64,000 nucleotides of DNA, taken from Mycobacterium sp. SMC-8. Lineage in GTDB: Bacteria > Actinomycetota > Actinomycetes > Mycobacteriales > Mycobacteriaceae. A model generated the notes under the pieces. That model worked only from the letters and a program-made list of their open reading frames with translations, was not told the DNA's origin and made no database searches. Shown here one piece after another: positions 27,276 through 36,296 of this stretch; positions within the stretch are counted from its first letter, which is position 1; every line of letters starts with the position of its first letter. The DNA lies in assembly GCF_025263565.1 (NCBI RefSeq), contig NZ_CP079865.1:4464001-4528000 (forward strand). The letters run 5' to 3'. The position numbers were made by a program, and so were the translations under genes.

Positions 27276-29066
27276 ATGACGCAACCGCACACCGCCGTCA
27301 TCACCCGGCTCTCCGCGGACTTCGCCGCGATCTCACGGCAATTGGCCAGGGTCTCTGCCGATCTGGCCGAACTGGACCGGATCCTGGCCGACCGCCCGGT
27401 ACCTGTGCCACCGTCAGCGGCCCCGGCCCCGGCCCCGCCGCCGTACTGGCCGCAGTATGCCCCGGCGCCGCAGCGACCTTGGCCACCGCCGGTGCCTCCC
27501 GCTGGACCCGCCGCGCCCAGAAAGCCCATGGAACGTTCGGAGGGCTGGATCGGCAAGCTGCTGGCTGTCGCCGGGGTGGCGGTCACGCTGATCGGTGTCG
27601 TGCTGCTGCTGGTGCTTGCCGCCCAGGCCGGAATCCTGCGCCCCGAGTTCCGGGTCGGCGCCGGTGCCGTCCTGGCCGCGGGCCTGGTTGCGGCGGGATG
27701 GTGGCAGGACAGCCGGCCCGGGGGACGGGTGGGCGCGATCGCCCTGGTTGCCACCGGGGTGGCTGCGGCCTACATCGACGTCATCGCTGTCACGGCGATC
27801 TATGACTGGATGCCTGCAGCCATCGGGCTGATCGTTGCATCCGCGGTCGCGGCCGGCGGTCTCGCCGTGGCGCGGCGCTGGGATTCCCAGCACCTGGGCC
27901 TGCTCGTGCTGGTGCCGCTGATCGGACTGGCCCCGATCGTGACCGACGGAATCTCGCTGCTGCTGGTCGGATTCATGCTGACGCTGGCGGCGGTGTCGTT
28001 GCCCGTCCAGCTGGGCAGGGACTGGCTGTGGCTGCACGCCGCACGCATCGCCGCCGCGGTGCTGCCGCTGCTGGCGGCCCTGGCGGCCCGGCACATCGCC
28101 GGCCGGCATGATCTCTGGCTCGCCGGCGCGTGCGGAATCGCCGCCGCGATCGCGCTGACCGCGGCGCTGATCCTGTTGCCCGGCACCAGGAATCGCGCCG
28201 CGCTGGCGCTGCTGACCGCGGCCGGTCTGCTGCCCGTGCTCTGCGTGGGGTTGGCGGTGGACCGCATCGTCGCGGCATTGATGGCCGCGGCACTGGCCGC
28301 GGCGCTGCTGGCCGTCGTGCTCGTCGCCGACCGTTTGCCCGGGGTGTCGGGTGTGGTGCGGCAGGTGTTCGCGGCGACGTCGGCGATCGCCGCGCTGATC
28401 GCCGTGACCGCCGCGTTCGACGGCCGCGTCGCCGGGCCCGTGCTGCTGGCGATGGCGGTGGTGGTGGCGGTGGCCGCACGGCGCGACACCGTCGCCCGCT
28501 GGGCGGCGATCGGCTTCGCGACCATCGGCGCCTGCGCGCACCTGAGCTATTCGCCGCCGGACATGTTGCTCGAGGCCACCCGGATCAGCACCGGCACCGG
28601 CGTCTCCACCCTGGTGTCCAGCCTCCTGCTGGCGGCCGCCGCGGTCGCGATCGTCTGGGCCTGGGATCCCACCGAGAGCGCATTGTGGCTGGGGGCCGCA
28701 GCGGTGGTCATCTACGCGGTCACGTCGTTCACGGTGACCGCCGGGGTGCTGATCTCCGACGGGGACGGGGGTTTCTTCGCCGGGCATATGGCCGCAACCA
28801 TCTGCTGGATCGCGATGGCGGCGGCAGCGTTCGGCCTTGCCGCCCGCCTGCCGCGGGAGGCCCGGTCGGTCCCGATCAGCGGGGGATTGGGCCTGGTTGC
28901 CGCGGCCATGGCCAAGCTCTTCCTGTTCGACCTGGGCACGTTGGACGGGATGTTCCGGGTGGGGGTGTTCATCGCCGCCGGGCTCACCCTGCTCGGGATG
29001 GGCGCCGGGTACGCACGGTTGCTGGACAGGCAGGACAAGGAGGCTGTGACGAGGAACACCCGCTAA
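27276..29066 (+). CDS. DUF2339 polytopic membrane protein
   Basis: This 596-residue protein starts with a heptad-like N-terminal segment (ITRLSADFAAISRQLARVSADLAELD, residues 9-36), a Pro-rich linker, then about 16 or more consecutive hydrophobic helices rich in Ala and Leu, the DUF2339 architecture. A signature-like ERSEGWIGKLLAVAGVAVTLIGV begins the membrane part. Function is unknown. It begins 43 bases after the response regulator on the same strand and may belong to the same transcription unit. Confidence 0.82.
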   Translation: MTQPHTAVITRLSADFAAISRQLARVSADLAELDRILADRPVPVPPSAAPAPAPPPYWPQYAPAPQRPWPPPVPPAGPAAPRKPMERSEGWIGKLLAVAGVAVTLIGVVLLLVLAAQAGILRPEFRVGAGAVLAAGLVAAGWWQDSRPGGRVGAIALVATGVAAAYIDVIAVTAIYDWMPAAIGLIVASAVAAGGLAVARRWDSQHLGLLVLVPLIGLAPIVTDGISLLLVGFMLTLAAVSLPVQLGRDWLWLHAARIAAAVLPLLAALAARHIAGRHDLWLAGACGIAAAIALTAALILLPGTRNRAALALLTAAGLLPVLCVGLAVDRIVAALMAAALAAALLAVVLVADRLPGVSGVVRQVFAATSAIAALIAVTAAFDGRVAGPVLLAMAVVVAVAARRDTVARWAAIGFATIGACAHLSYSPPDMLLEATRISTGTGVSTLVSSLLLAAAAVAIVWAWDPTESALWLGAAAVVIYAVTSFTVTAGVLISDGDGGFFAGHMAATICWIAMAAAAFGLAARLPREARSVPISGGLGLVAAAMAKLFLFDLGTLDGMFRVGVFIAAGLTLLGMGAGYARLLDRQDKEAVTRNTR

Positions 29067-29070
29067 ACTG

Positions 29071-29079
29071 GACTCAGTC
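29071..29079. promoter_or_regulatory. Palindrome GACTCAGTC before the dps-like gene
   Basis: GACTCAGTC is an inverted repeat about a central base, flanked by AACTG and TAAAG, five bases after the DUF2339 stop and 20 bases before the dps start. Its place between the likely promoter and the ribosome-binding site AAGGAG (29085-29090) suits a repressor. The regulator is not identified; a Fur-family protein would fit the gene's role. Confidence 0.35.
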
Positions 29080-29098
29080 TAAAGAAGGAGTGGTTGTC

Positions 29099-29602
29099 AT
29101 GAGCATGAGCATCACGAAGAACGCACGCAGGACCGAAGCCGAGGTCGTCAATGTCCAGGCCTCCCCGGAGCTCGGCGCCGCACTTCAGCAGGTGTTGGTC
29201 GATCTGATCGAACTCCATCTGCAGGGTAAGCAGGCGCACTGGAACGTCGTCGGCACCAACTTCCGCGATCTGCACCTGCAGCTCGACGAGGTCGTCGACT
29301 TCGCGCGGGTGGCCAGCGACACCGTCGCCGAGCGGATGCGCGCCTTGGACGCGGTGCCCGACGGCAGGTCGGACACCGTCGCGGCGACGACGTCGCTGCC
29401 GGAGTTTCCCGCCTACGAGCACAGCACCGGTGACGTCGTCGACTTGATCACCGTCCGTGTCTACGCGGTGGTGGACACCCTCAGGTCGGTGCACGACACC
29501 GTCGACGCCGAGGATCCGAGCACCGCCGACATCCTGCACCAGCTGATCGACGGGCTGGAGAAGCTGGCCTGGCTGGTCAAGTCGGAGAACCGGAAGGTGT
29601 GA
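29099..29602 (+). CDS. dps: Dps-family DNA-binding ferritin-like protein
   Basis: Dps proteins form hollow 12-mers that oxidise and store iron and protect DNA from peroxide. The 167-residue sequence carries the ferroxidase region KQAHWNVVGTNFRDLHLQLD followed by DFARVASDTVAERMRALDA, and a four-helix ferritin fold. Its genomic place next to the adenylate cyclase suggests the second Dps of M. smegmatis (Dps2), from memory of that genome. AAGGAG lies eight bases before the ATG. Its 3' end overlaps the convergent cyclase gene by 26 bases. Confidence 0.92.
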   Translation: MSMSITKNARRTEAEVVNVQASPELGAALQQVLVDLIELHLQGKQAHWNVVGTNFRDLHLQLDEVVDFARVASDTVAERMRALDAVPDGRSDTVAATTSLPEFPAYEHSTGDVVDLITVRVYAVVDTLRSVHDTVDAEDPSTADILHQLIDGLEKLAWLVKSENRKV

Positions 29603-30905
29603 CACCCTCCGCGGAGCGGGGAAGTCGGCCACCCTCCGCCGAGCGGGCGCATCTGCCAGAGTCGGCCCGATGCCCCACCAGGTACCAGGTGTGCATCGGG
29701 CCTTTGCCCTTGATGTCGACGACGCCGCGTTCCTCGAGGACGAACTCGTGGCGTAGTCGCTCCTGCACCGTGTCCGGCACCTGAATTCGGCCTTCGACGT
29801 CGGTGGTCTCCATCCGCGACGCGACGTTGACCGCGTCACCCCAGACGTCGTAGAAGAACTTCTTCGCCCCGACGACGCCGGCGACCACCGGTCCGCTGGC
29901 CATGCCGATCCGCAGCGGGACGTCGCGTCCCTGCGGGTCCTTCAGGTCGGCGACCGCGTCGGCCATGTCCAGGGCGAGGTCGGCCAGCGCCTGAAGGTGG
30001 TCCGGCCGGGGAGTGGGCACCCCGGCCACCACCATGTACGAGTCGCCGCTGGTCTTGACCTTCTCCAGGCCGTGCCGGTCGACGAGCGCGTCCAGGTCGG
30101 TGTACAGCCGGTCCAGGAAACGCACCAGGTCGGCCGGCGCGGTCTCGCTGGCACGCGCGGTGTAGCCGGCGATGTCGGCGAACAGGATCGACGCGTCGTC
30201 GTACCCGTCGGCGATGACCGTGCGCGTGGGTTCCTTGAGCCGCTCGGCGATGGTCTCGGGAAGAATGTTGGCCAGCAGCTGTTCTGAGCGGTCGTACTCG
30301 GCCTCCATGGCGGCCTCGGCCCGCTCGATCTCGCGCAGGGTGTACCAGATCGTGGCCACGATCATCACCGCCGACCCCACCACCGAGCTGACGAAGCCGA
30401 CGGTCAGCGTCCAGGACGGCCCGAGCCCCCGGTCGTGGGGCACGGTCAGTTCCAGCGCGATCGTCAGGGCCACACCGACCGCGGCGATGGCCGAGGCCAG
30501 CGCGATCCGCTCGATGCCGAGGATCAGCACCACCAGCGAGGACGCGACCAGGAAGTAGAACTGCAGTCCCGAGCCGGTACCGACGGTGTAGCAGAAGAAG
30601 CCGACCGAGGTGTAGGCGAAGACCACGAACGTCAGCGGGGCTACGAGTGGCCCGAGCGGACACAGCCGTGGGATCGCCAAAAACACTACGCCGCAACAGA
30701 TGTTGATCGCGCCCACCCACCACAGCGCGCCGCCGAGGATCAACTGGAAGATTCCGAAACTGATCGACACGGCCGCGGCGATCCAGCTGGCGATCACCAG
30801 CACGCGCAGCCGCCGGGCCACACGGTCGTCGCGGTGCCGGCTCGGTGACCAGGGACGGCGGCCCAGCGTCACCTCGGGCACACAGACCGGCCGTAGGTTC
30901 CGCAC
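29577..30905 (-). CDS. Membrane-anchored class III adenylate cyclase (Rv1625c-like)
   Basis: The enzyme makes cyclic AMP from ATP. The 442-residue protein has six membrane helices (about residues 35-200) and a cytoplasmic cyclase domain. Metal-binding aspartates are in ILFADIAGYT and SGDSYMVV, the purine-specifying lysine in LEKVKTSGDS and aspartate in YDVWGDAVNVASR, and the transition-state Asn and Arg in NVASR, so all catalytic residues needed for a homodimer are present. It matches the M. tuberculosis Rv1625c cyclase closely in length and motifs. GTG 30905 was chosen; TTG 30911 is also in frame. Confidence 0.94.
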   Translation of the reverse strand: MRNLRPVCVPEVTLGRRPWSPSRHRDDRVARRLRVLVIASWIAAAVSISFGIFQLILGGALWWVGAINICCGVVFLAIPRLCPLGPLVAPLTFVVFAYTSVGFFCYTVGTGSGLQFYFLVASSLVVLILGIERIALASAIAAVGVALTIALELTVPHDRGLGPSWTLTVGFVSSVVGSAVMIVATIWYTLREIERAEAAMEAEYDRSEQLLANILPETIAERLKEPTRTVIADGYDDASILFADIAGYTARASETAPADLVRFLDRLYTDLDALVDRHGLEKVKTSGDSYMVVAGVPTPRPDHLQALADLALDMADAVADLKDPQGRDVPLRIGMASGPVVAGVVGAKKFFYDVWGDAVNVASRMETTDVEGRIQVPDTVQERLRHEFVLEERGVVDIKGKGPMHTWYLVGHRADSGRCARSAEGGRLPRSAEGVTPSGSPT

Positions 30906-30983
30906 CCGCAAAGGTTATCGCCGCGACGCCTGTCGACCTGGCGGAATAGGCGGATCGTCAGAGGCGCGAGTGCGCCGACCAGG

Positions 30984-31060
30984 TGGTGCCCTCGGTGAGA
31001 TTCGAACTCACACTGTACGGGTTTTGAATCCGTTTCCTCTGCCAGTTGGGATACGAGGGC
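30984..31060 (-). tRNA. tRNA-Leu(CAA), short form with encoded CCA
   Basis: On the minus strand the gene reads from acceptor GCCCTCG (31060-31054) to CGAGGGC, discriminator A at 30987, then CCA at 30986-30984. The T arm is GTGAG TTCGAAT CTCAC. The anticodon loop TTCAAAA gives CAA for leucine codon UUG. Bacterial tRNA-Leu normally has a long variable arm, but this molecule has only about five bases there (74 nucleotides before CCA). It also has an A-C mismatch at the top of the anticodon stem and a weak D stem. A tRNA in this position before pdtaR is also present in M. tuberculosis as I recall. Confidence 0.8.
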
Positions 31061-31130
31061 GCGCGGCCTACCACCATAGAGGATGGCCCCGCGCTCGCTC
31101 ATCCCGCCTGCGCCGTTCACAATGTTGTCC

Positions 31131-31760
31131 ATGTCTTCTGCTCCCGCGTCGCCGTCCGACTCCGTCGTCACGCCGCGCCGAGTCCTCGTGGCCGAGGACG
31201 AGGCCCTCATCCGGCTCGACCTGGCGGAAATGCTGCGCGAGGAGGGCTACGAGATCGTCGGTGAGGCCGGCGACGGTCAAGAGGCCGTCGAGCTGGCCGA
31301 GGCGCTGCGCCCGGATCTGGTGATCATGGACGTCAAGATGCCGCGCCGCGACGGTATCGACGCCGCCTCGGAGATCGCCAGCAAGCGCATCGCCCCGATC
31401 GTGATCCTGACCGCGTTCAGCCAGCGTGAACTCGTCGAACGCGCCCGCGACGCCGGGGCGATGGCCTACCTGGTCAAGCCGTTCAGCGTCACCGACCTCA
31501 TCCCGGCGATCGAGGTCGCGGTCAGCCGCTTCAGCGAGATGGCCGAGCTGGAGAAGGAAGTCGCCAACCTCTCCGACCGGCTGGAGACCCGCAAGCTCGT
31601 CGAGCGGGCAAAGGGTTTGCTGCAGACGAAGCAGGGGATGACCGAGCCTGAGGCGTTCAAGTGGATCCAGCGCGCGGCGATGGACCGTCGTACCACGATG
31701 AAGCGGGTGGCCGAGGTGGTCGTCGAGACGCTGGACCCGCCCACCGACACGCCGTCGTAA
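31131..31760 (+). CDS. pdtaR: Response regulator with ANTAR RNA-binding domain
   Basis: PdtaR is the partner of the kinase PdtaS and acts on nascent RNA by antitermination rather than by binding DNA. The 209-residue protein has a receiver domain (VLVAEDEALIRLDL, phospho-acceptor Asp67 in LVIMDVKMPRRDG, lysine in YLVKPFS). The C-terminal ANTAR helices carry ERAKGLLQTKQGMTEPEAF and IQRAAMDRRTTMKRVAE. It is nearly identical in its core to Rv1626. The start could also be ATG 31122. pdtaS is not in the window. Confidence 0.95.
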   Translation: MSSAPASPSDSVVTPRRVLVAEDEALIRLDLAEMLREEGYEIVGEAGDGQEAVELAEALRPDLVIMDVKMPRRDGIDAASEIASKRIAPIVILTAFSQRELVERARDAGAMAYLVKPFSVTDLIPAIEVAVSRFSEMAELEKEVANLSDRLETRKLVERAKGLLQTKQGMTEPEAFKWIQRAAMDRRTTMKRVAEVVVETLDPPTDTPS

Positions 31761-31983
31761 CCGGCGAAAATCCGGCGCGGCGCGGCGCGCCGTTAACTCT
31801 GCGTTTCCACGCCGCGTCTTTTGACCGGTCACGCCGAATTATCCGCGCGACGCGTTTTCCAACAGCACGCACCGCGGGCATGCGTTGGTTATGGTCGTCG
31901 GCGAAGCATCGCCGCCGTGTCGTTTCGGTTTCTGGACGGTCCGGCCGACGGCGTCGAGCAGAACACTGAACCGGAGGTGATAC

Positions 31984-33195
31984 GTGCGCGGTCGCGTGGC
32001 ACGCAAGGCATTTGCTGTCGGAAGCGCGGGTCTGGTTGTGCTGGCCTTGGCCGGCTGCAGTCAGGGCACGCCCGAAGAAGAGGCGTCGCAGACGAACCTC
32101 AAGATCGTGGAAAAGGTGCAGATCGACGAGAACGGCGCCGAGGTCGCCGCGTCGCAGGGTGCTACGCCTGCCGACCCGGCCGGCGACGGAAACGCCACCT
32201 GCCCGCCGGTGTCCATCGCGATGGCCGGAGCGCTCAACGGCCCCGACGCCGCACTGGGCATCAACATCAAAAACGGTGTGCAGTTGGCGGTCGACAAGCA
32301 CAACGCCGCCAACCCGGGCTGTCAGGTACAGCTCATCCCGTTCGACACCGAGGGAGATCCGCAGAAGGCCACCGGCATCGCCCCGCAGATCGTCAACGAT
32401 CAGTACACGATCGGTCTGGTGGGACCGGCTTTCTCCGGTGAGACCAAGGCCACCGGCGGCGTCTTCGACCAGGCCGGTCTGGTCGCCGTCACGGCGTCGG
32501 CGACCAACGTCGACCTGTCCAAGAACGGCTGGAAGACGTTCTTCCGCGGGTTGGCCAACGACGGCGTGCAGGGCCCGTCGGTCGCCAACTACCTGAAGAA
32601 CTCCCTGGGACACAAGAAGGTCTGCGTCGTCGACGACAGCACCGACTACGGTCTGGGTCTGGCACAGGCCGTTCGCGAGACGCTCGGGCCGGTGGCCGAC
32701 TCGGCCTGCAACATCTCGGTGAAGAAGGGTGACAAGGACTTCTCGGCGGCTGTCACCCAGATCAAGGGCGCCGCTCCCGATTCGGTGTTCTTCAGCGGCT
32801 ACTACGCCGAAGCGGCTCCGCTCGCGCAGCAGCTCAGGGACGGCGGCTTCGAGGGCGTCTTCGCCAGCGCCGACGGCACCAAGGACCCCGAGTTCGTCAA
32901 GCAGGCCGGCGAGTCGGCCAAGGGCGCTGTGTTGGCATGCCCCTGCGGGCCGGCCACCGGGTCTTTCGCCGATGAGTACACCGAGAAGTTCAATCAGGAG
33001 CCCGGTACCTACAGTGCCGAGGGTTACGACCTGGGCACGATCCTTCTGAAGGGCATCGACTCGGGTGCGATCACCCGGCCCGCGCTGCTCGACTACGTGC
33101 GTAACTACCAGGGCCAGGGTGTGGCCCGCGAGTATCAATGGACTCCGGAAGGTGAGCTCACCACCACTCTGATCTGGATCTACGACGTCCAGTAA
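31984..33195 (+). CDS. livK: Branched-chain amino-acid ABC transporter substrate-binding lipoprotein
   Basis: This 403-residue lipoprotein (lipobox LALAGC, cysteine near residue 24) belongs to the Peripla_BP_6 family and should bind leucine, isoleucine, valine or a related compound outside the membrane. Family segments include SIAMAGALNGPDAALG, GVQLAVDKHN, FSGETKATGGVF and KVCVVDDSTDYGLGLAQ. GTG 31984 follows a strong GGAGGTGA. The 223-base region before it holds a small hairpin at 31899-31914 but no gene. It heads the livKHMGF cluster. Confidence 0.93.
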   Translation: MRGRVARKAFAVGSAGLVVLALAGCSQGTPEEEASQTNLKIVEKVQIDENGAEVAASQGATPADPAGDGNATCPPVSIAMAGALNGPDAALGINIKNGVQLAVDKHNAANPGCQVQLIPFDTEGDPQKATGIAPQIVNDQYTIGLVGPAFSGETKATGGVFDQAGLVAVTASATNVDLSKNGWKTFFRGLANDGVQGPSVANYLKNSLGHKKVCVVDDSTDYGLGLAQAVRETLGPVADSACNISVKKGDKDFSAAVTQIKGAAPDSVFFSGYYAEAAPLAQQLRDGGFEGVFASADGTKDPEFVKQAGESAKGAVLACPCGPATGSFADEYTEKFNQEPGTYSAEGYDLGTILLKGIDSGAITRPALLDYVRNYQGQGVAREYQWTPEGELTTTLIWIYDVQ

Positions 33196-33204
33196 GGGCT
33201 GAGG

Positions 33205-33242
33205 CGAAGCGCGTTCGAGACATCCGACTCGGGCGCGCTTCG
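33205..33242 (+). promoter_or_regulatory. Stem-loop between livK and livH
   Basis: CGAAGCGCG at 33205-33213 pairs with CGCGCTTCG at 33234-33242, a nine-base perfect stem with a 20-base loop and no long T-tract. Hairpins after a binding-protein gene often partially terminate or stabilise the upstream mRNA so that the binding protein exceeds the membrane components. That role is inferred. Confidence 0.45.
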
Positions 33243-33289
33243 TCGTTGTCGCACAAGAACTTCCGCATCGCTGAGGAGCCCACCGCCGG

Positions 33290-34300
33290 ATGAACCTGGC
33301 CGCAAACATCAACTTCAACGTCGGAGCGCTGGTGGACAGCTTCTGGCAGTTGACGATCGACGGCCTGTCATGGGGAGCGATCTACGCCTTGGTCGCTGTC
33401 GGCTACACCCTCGTGTTCGGTGTGCTGCGACTGATCAACTTTGCGCACTCGGAGATCTTCATGCTGGGCATGTTCGGCGCGTACTTCGCGCTGGACGTCA
33501 TCCTGGGTTTCACGCCGAGCGGCAACGCCTACAGCATGGGCGTAGCCCTGACGATCGTCTATCTGGGCTTCGCGATGCTGTTCGCGATGCTGGTGTCCGG
33601 CAGCGCGGCCGTGGGATTGGAATTCATCGCCTACCGCCCGCTGCGCAAGCGCAATGCGCGGGCGTTGACGTTCCTGATCACCGCGATTGGGATGTCGTTC
33701 GTGCTGCAGCAGTTCGTGCTGTTCATCCTGCCCAAGCTGATACCGGGCTACGGCGGTCCGAACGCCCAGCAGCCCATCGTGCTGGTGCAGCCCAAGACCC
33801 AGTTCGAGCTCTTCGGGGTGGCCGTCTCGAACGTCACGGTCGTGATCGTGGTCTCAGCGCTCGTGCTCGCGGTGCTCACTGACACCGCGATCAACCGCAC
33901 GAAGTTCGGCCGCGGCATCCGTGCCGTCGCGCAGGACCCGACCACGGCCACGTTGATGGGGGTCTCGCGGGAACGCATCATCATGACGACGTTCCTCATC
34001 GGTGGGTTGCTCGCCGGCGCCGCCGCGCTGCTGTACACCCTCAAGGTCCCGCAGGGCATCATCTACTCGGGCGGATTCCTGTTGGGTATCAAGGCGTTCT
34101 CGGCCGCCGTGCTCGGCGGGATCGGCAACCTGCGCGGGGCGCTGCTCGGCGGTCTGCTGCTCGGCGTGATGGAGAACTACGGGCAGGCCGTGTTCGGCAC
34201 CCAGTGGCGTGACGTCGTCGCGTTCGTGCTGCTGGTGCTCGTACTGCTGGTTCGTCCGACCGGCATTCTCGGTGAGAGCCTCGGGAAGGCACGCGTATGA
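33290..34300 (+). CDS. livH: Branched-chain amino-acid ABC transporter permease LivH
   Basis: The 336-residue protein is a LivH-type permease with about eight helices and the hallmark GLSWGAIYALVAVGYTLVFGVLRLINFAHSE near its N-terminus and GGIGNLRGALLGGLLLGV near its C-terminus. It pairs with LivM to form the membrane channel. The ATG at 33290 follows GAGG. Its stop overlaps the livM start (ATGA). Confidence 0.94.
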   Translation: MNLAANINFNVGALVDSFWQLTIDGLSWGAIYALVAVGYTLVFGVLRLINFAHSEIFMLGMFGAYFALDVILGFTPSGNAYSMGVALTIVYLGFAMLFAMLVSGSAAVGLEFIAYRPLRKRNARALTFLITAIGMSFVLQQFVLFILPKLIPGYGGPNAQQPIVLVQPKTQFELFGVAVSNVTVVIVVSALVLAVLTDTAINRTKFGRGIRAVAQDPTTATLMGVSRERIIMTTFLIGGLLAGAAALLYTLKVPQGIIYSGGFLLGIKAFSAAVLGGIGNLRGALLGGLLLGVMENYGQAVFGTQWRDVVAFVLLVLVLLVRPTGILGESLGKARV

Positions 34301-35442
34301 CGCGAGTGATGGACTGGTGGGACGGACTGACCCGTCCGCAGAAGTGGGTGTTCGGGATCATCCTGTTCACCGGGATCGCGCTGTCCCCGCTCTTCACGCC
34401 GGCGTTCCTGGACACTCCGGGTATCAGCTTCGGCGGCACCATGGCCCAGTTCGCCATGGTGGCGATCATCGCGATCGGCCTCAACGTCGTCGTCGGTCAG
34501 GCCGGTCTGCTCGATCTCGGCTACGTCGGGTTCTATGCCGTGGGCGCCTACACGGTGGCGCTGCTCACCAGCCCCGAGAGCCCGTGGAACCAGATGAGTC
34601 CGAAGGGCATTCTCACCACGCCGTGGGCGTGGCTGGCCTGTGTGCCGCTGGCGATGGCGGTCACCGCGCTGTCCGGACTGATCCTCGGTACCCCGACACT
34701 GCGGCTGCGCGGCGACTACCTGGCGATCGTGACCCTCGGCTTCGGCGAGATCATCCGGCTGCTGGCCGACAACCTCGCCGACATCACCAACGGGCCCCGG
34801 GGACTCAACGAGGTCGCGTTCCCGCACTTCCGGGAGGACGCGCAGCACCCCGAAGGGGTGTTCTCCGTGGCGAATTCGAGCGGCGACGCGAACTACGGCA
34901 CGTGGTGGTTCTGGTTGGGGCTCATCCTGATCGTCGGCATCCTGCTGCTCGTCGGCAACCTCGAGCGCAGCCGCGTCGGGCGCGCCTGGATCGCTGTGCG
35001 GGAGGACGAGGACGCCGCCGAGGTGATGGGGGTCAACGCCTTCAAGTTCAAGCTGTGGGCCTTCACCATCGGCGCGGCGATCGGCGGGCTCTCGGGCGCG
35101 CTGTACGCCGGGCAGGTTCAGTACGTGGCTCCGCCGACGTTCAACATCATCAACTCGATGCTGTTCCTGTGCGCGGTGGTGCTCGGCGGGCAGGGCAACA
35201 AGCTGGGTGTGATCCTGGGTGCGTTCATCATCGTGTACCTGCCCAACCGCCTTCTCGGCGTTCACTTCCTGGGCATCGACATGGGCAACCTGAAATACCT
35301 GTTCTTCGGGTTGGCGTTGGTGGTGCTGATGATCTTCCGGCCGCAGGGTCTGTTCCCGGCACGCCAGCATCTGCTCACCTACTCCAGCGCCGCGCGCAAA
35401 CTGCTGCGCACCCAGCCGACCGACACGGAGCCGGTCAAATGA
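34297..35442 (+). CDS. livM: Branched-chain amino-acid ABC transporter permease LivM
   Basis: LivM is the second permease of the uptake system. The 381-residue protein shows GLNVVVGQAGLLDLGYVGFYAVGAYT, the cytoplasmic loop GRAWIAVREDEDAAEVMGVNAFKFKL that meets the ATPases, and GGQGNKLGVILGAFIIVYLPN. It overlaps livH and livG by four bases on each side, so the cluster is fully coupled. Confidence 0.94.
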   Translation: MTRVMDWWDGLTRPQKWVFGIILFTGIALSPLFTPAFLDTPGISFGGTMAQFAMVAIIAIGLNVVVGQAGLLDLGYVGFYAVGAYTVALLTSPESPWNQMSPKGILTTPWAWLACVPLAMAVTALSGLILGTPTLRLRGDYLAIVTLGFGEIIRLLADNLADITNGPRGLNEVAFPHFREDAQHPEGVFSVANSSGDANYGTWWFWLGLILIVGILLLVGNLERSRVGRAWIAVREDEDAAEVMGVNAFKFKLWAFTIGAAIGGLSGALYAGQVQYVAPPTFNIINSMLFLCAVVLGGQGNKLGVILGAFIIVYLPNRLLGVHFLGIDMGNLKYLFFGLALVVLMIFRPQGLFPARQHLLTYSSAARKLLRTQPTDTEPVK

Positions 35443-36296
35443 CGTCGCCCGACGAAGAGGTGTTCGAGGAGAGCATCGCCGAGATCGCCGGCGTGCACCG
35501 CGAGATCCGGGCTGACGAAGGCGAGGTCCTGCTGCAGACCACGGATCTGACCGTGAAGTTCGGTGGGCTCACCGCGCTGGATGCCGTCACGTTCAACATC
35601 CGCCGCGGGGAGATTCTGGGATTGATCGGACCAAACGGCGCCGGTAAGACCACCTGCTTCAACGCGATCACCGGTGTCTACCGACCGACCTCGGGATCGG
35701 TGGCGTTCGACGGCTCGACGATCGGGCGGATCAAACGCCACCAGATCACCCGGCTGGGGATCGCCCGCACGTTCCAGAACATCCGGCTGTTCGGTGAGAT
35801 GACCGCGCTGGAGAACGTCATGGTCGGTACCGACGCCCGGCACCGCACCTCGGTCCCCGGGGCGTTGATCCGCTCGCCGCGGCACCGCCGCGAAGAGCGG
35901 TCGGCGATCGAAAGATCGGCTGCATTGCTCCATTTTGTGGGGATTGCGCACCGCGGCGAGGAGAAGGCCAAGAACCTGCCCTACGGCGACCAGCGCCGGT
36001 TGGAGATCGCGCGGGCGCTGGCCACCGAACCCAAGCTGCTCTGCCTCGACGAGCCGGCGGCCGGCTTCAACCCGAGTGAGAAGTCGGCGTTGATCGACCT
36101 GATCCGCAAAATCCGCGACGAGGGTTACACCGTGTTGCTGATCGAGCACGACATGCGGCTGGTGATGGGGGTGACCGACCGCATTGTGGTGCTGGAGTTC
36201 GGCCGTAAGATCGCCGACGGACTGCCGGCCGAGATCCGCGAGGACCCGAAGGTCATCGCCGCCTATCTGGGAGTGCCCGACGATGAGCTCGCCTGA
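35439..36296 (+). CDS. livG: Branched-chain amino-acid ABC transporter ATPase LivG
   Basis: LivG is one of two ATPases driving the liv transporter. The 285-residue protein has an N-terminal acidic extension (residues 1-25), Walker A GPNGAGKTTCFN, Q-loop IARTFQNIRLF, signature LPYGDQRRLEIARAL, Walker B LLCLDEPAAGFNP and a BCA_ABC-type C-terminal tail ending IAAYLGVPDDE. The frame is open far upstream, but ATG 35439 overlaps the livM stop and gives the family N-terminus. It overlaps livF by 14 bases. Confidence 0.94.
   Translation: MTSPDEEVFEESIAEIAGVHREIRADEGEVLLQTTDLTVKFGGLTALDAVTFNIRRGEILGLIGPNGAGKTTCFNAITGVYRPTSGSVAFDGSTIGRIKRHQITRLGIARTFQNIRLFGEMTALENVMVGTDARHRTSVPGALIRSPRHRREERSAIERSAALLHFVGIAHRGEEKAKNLPYGDQRRLEIARALATEPKLLCLDEPAAGFNPSEKSALIDLIRKIRDEGYTVLLIEHDMRLVMGVTDRIVVLEFGRKIADGLPAEIREDPKVIAAYLGVPDDELA

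Noticed and set aside
28130..29098. A longer upstream reading frame leading into dps.
   Set aside because: It overlaps DUF2339 in another frame; the strong AAGGAG and family N-terminus place the start at 29099.
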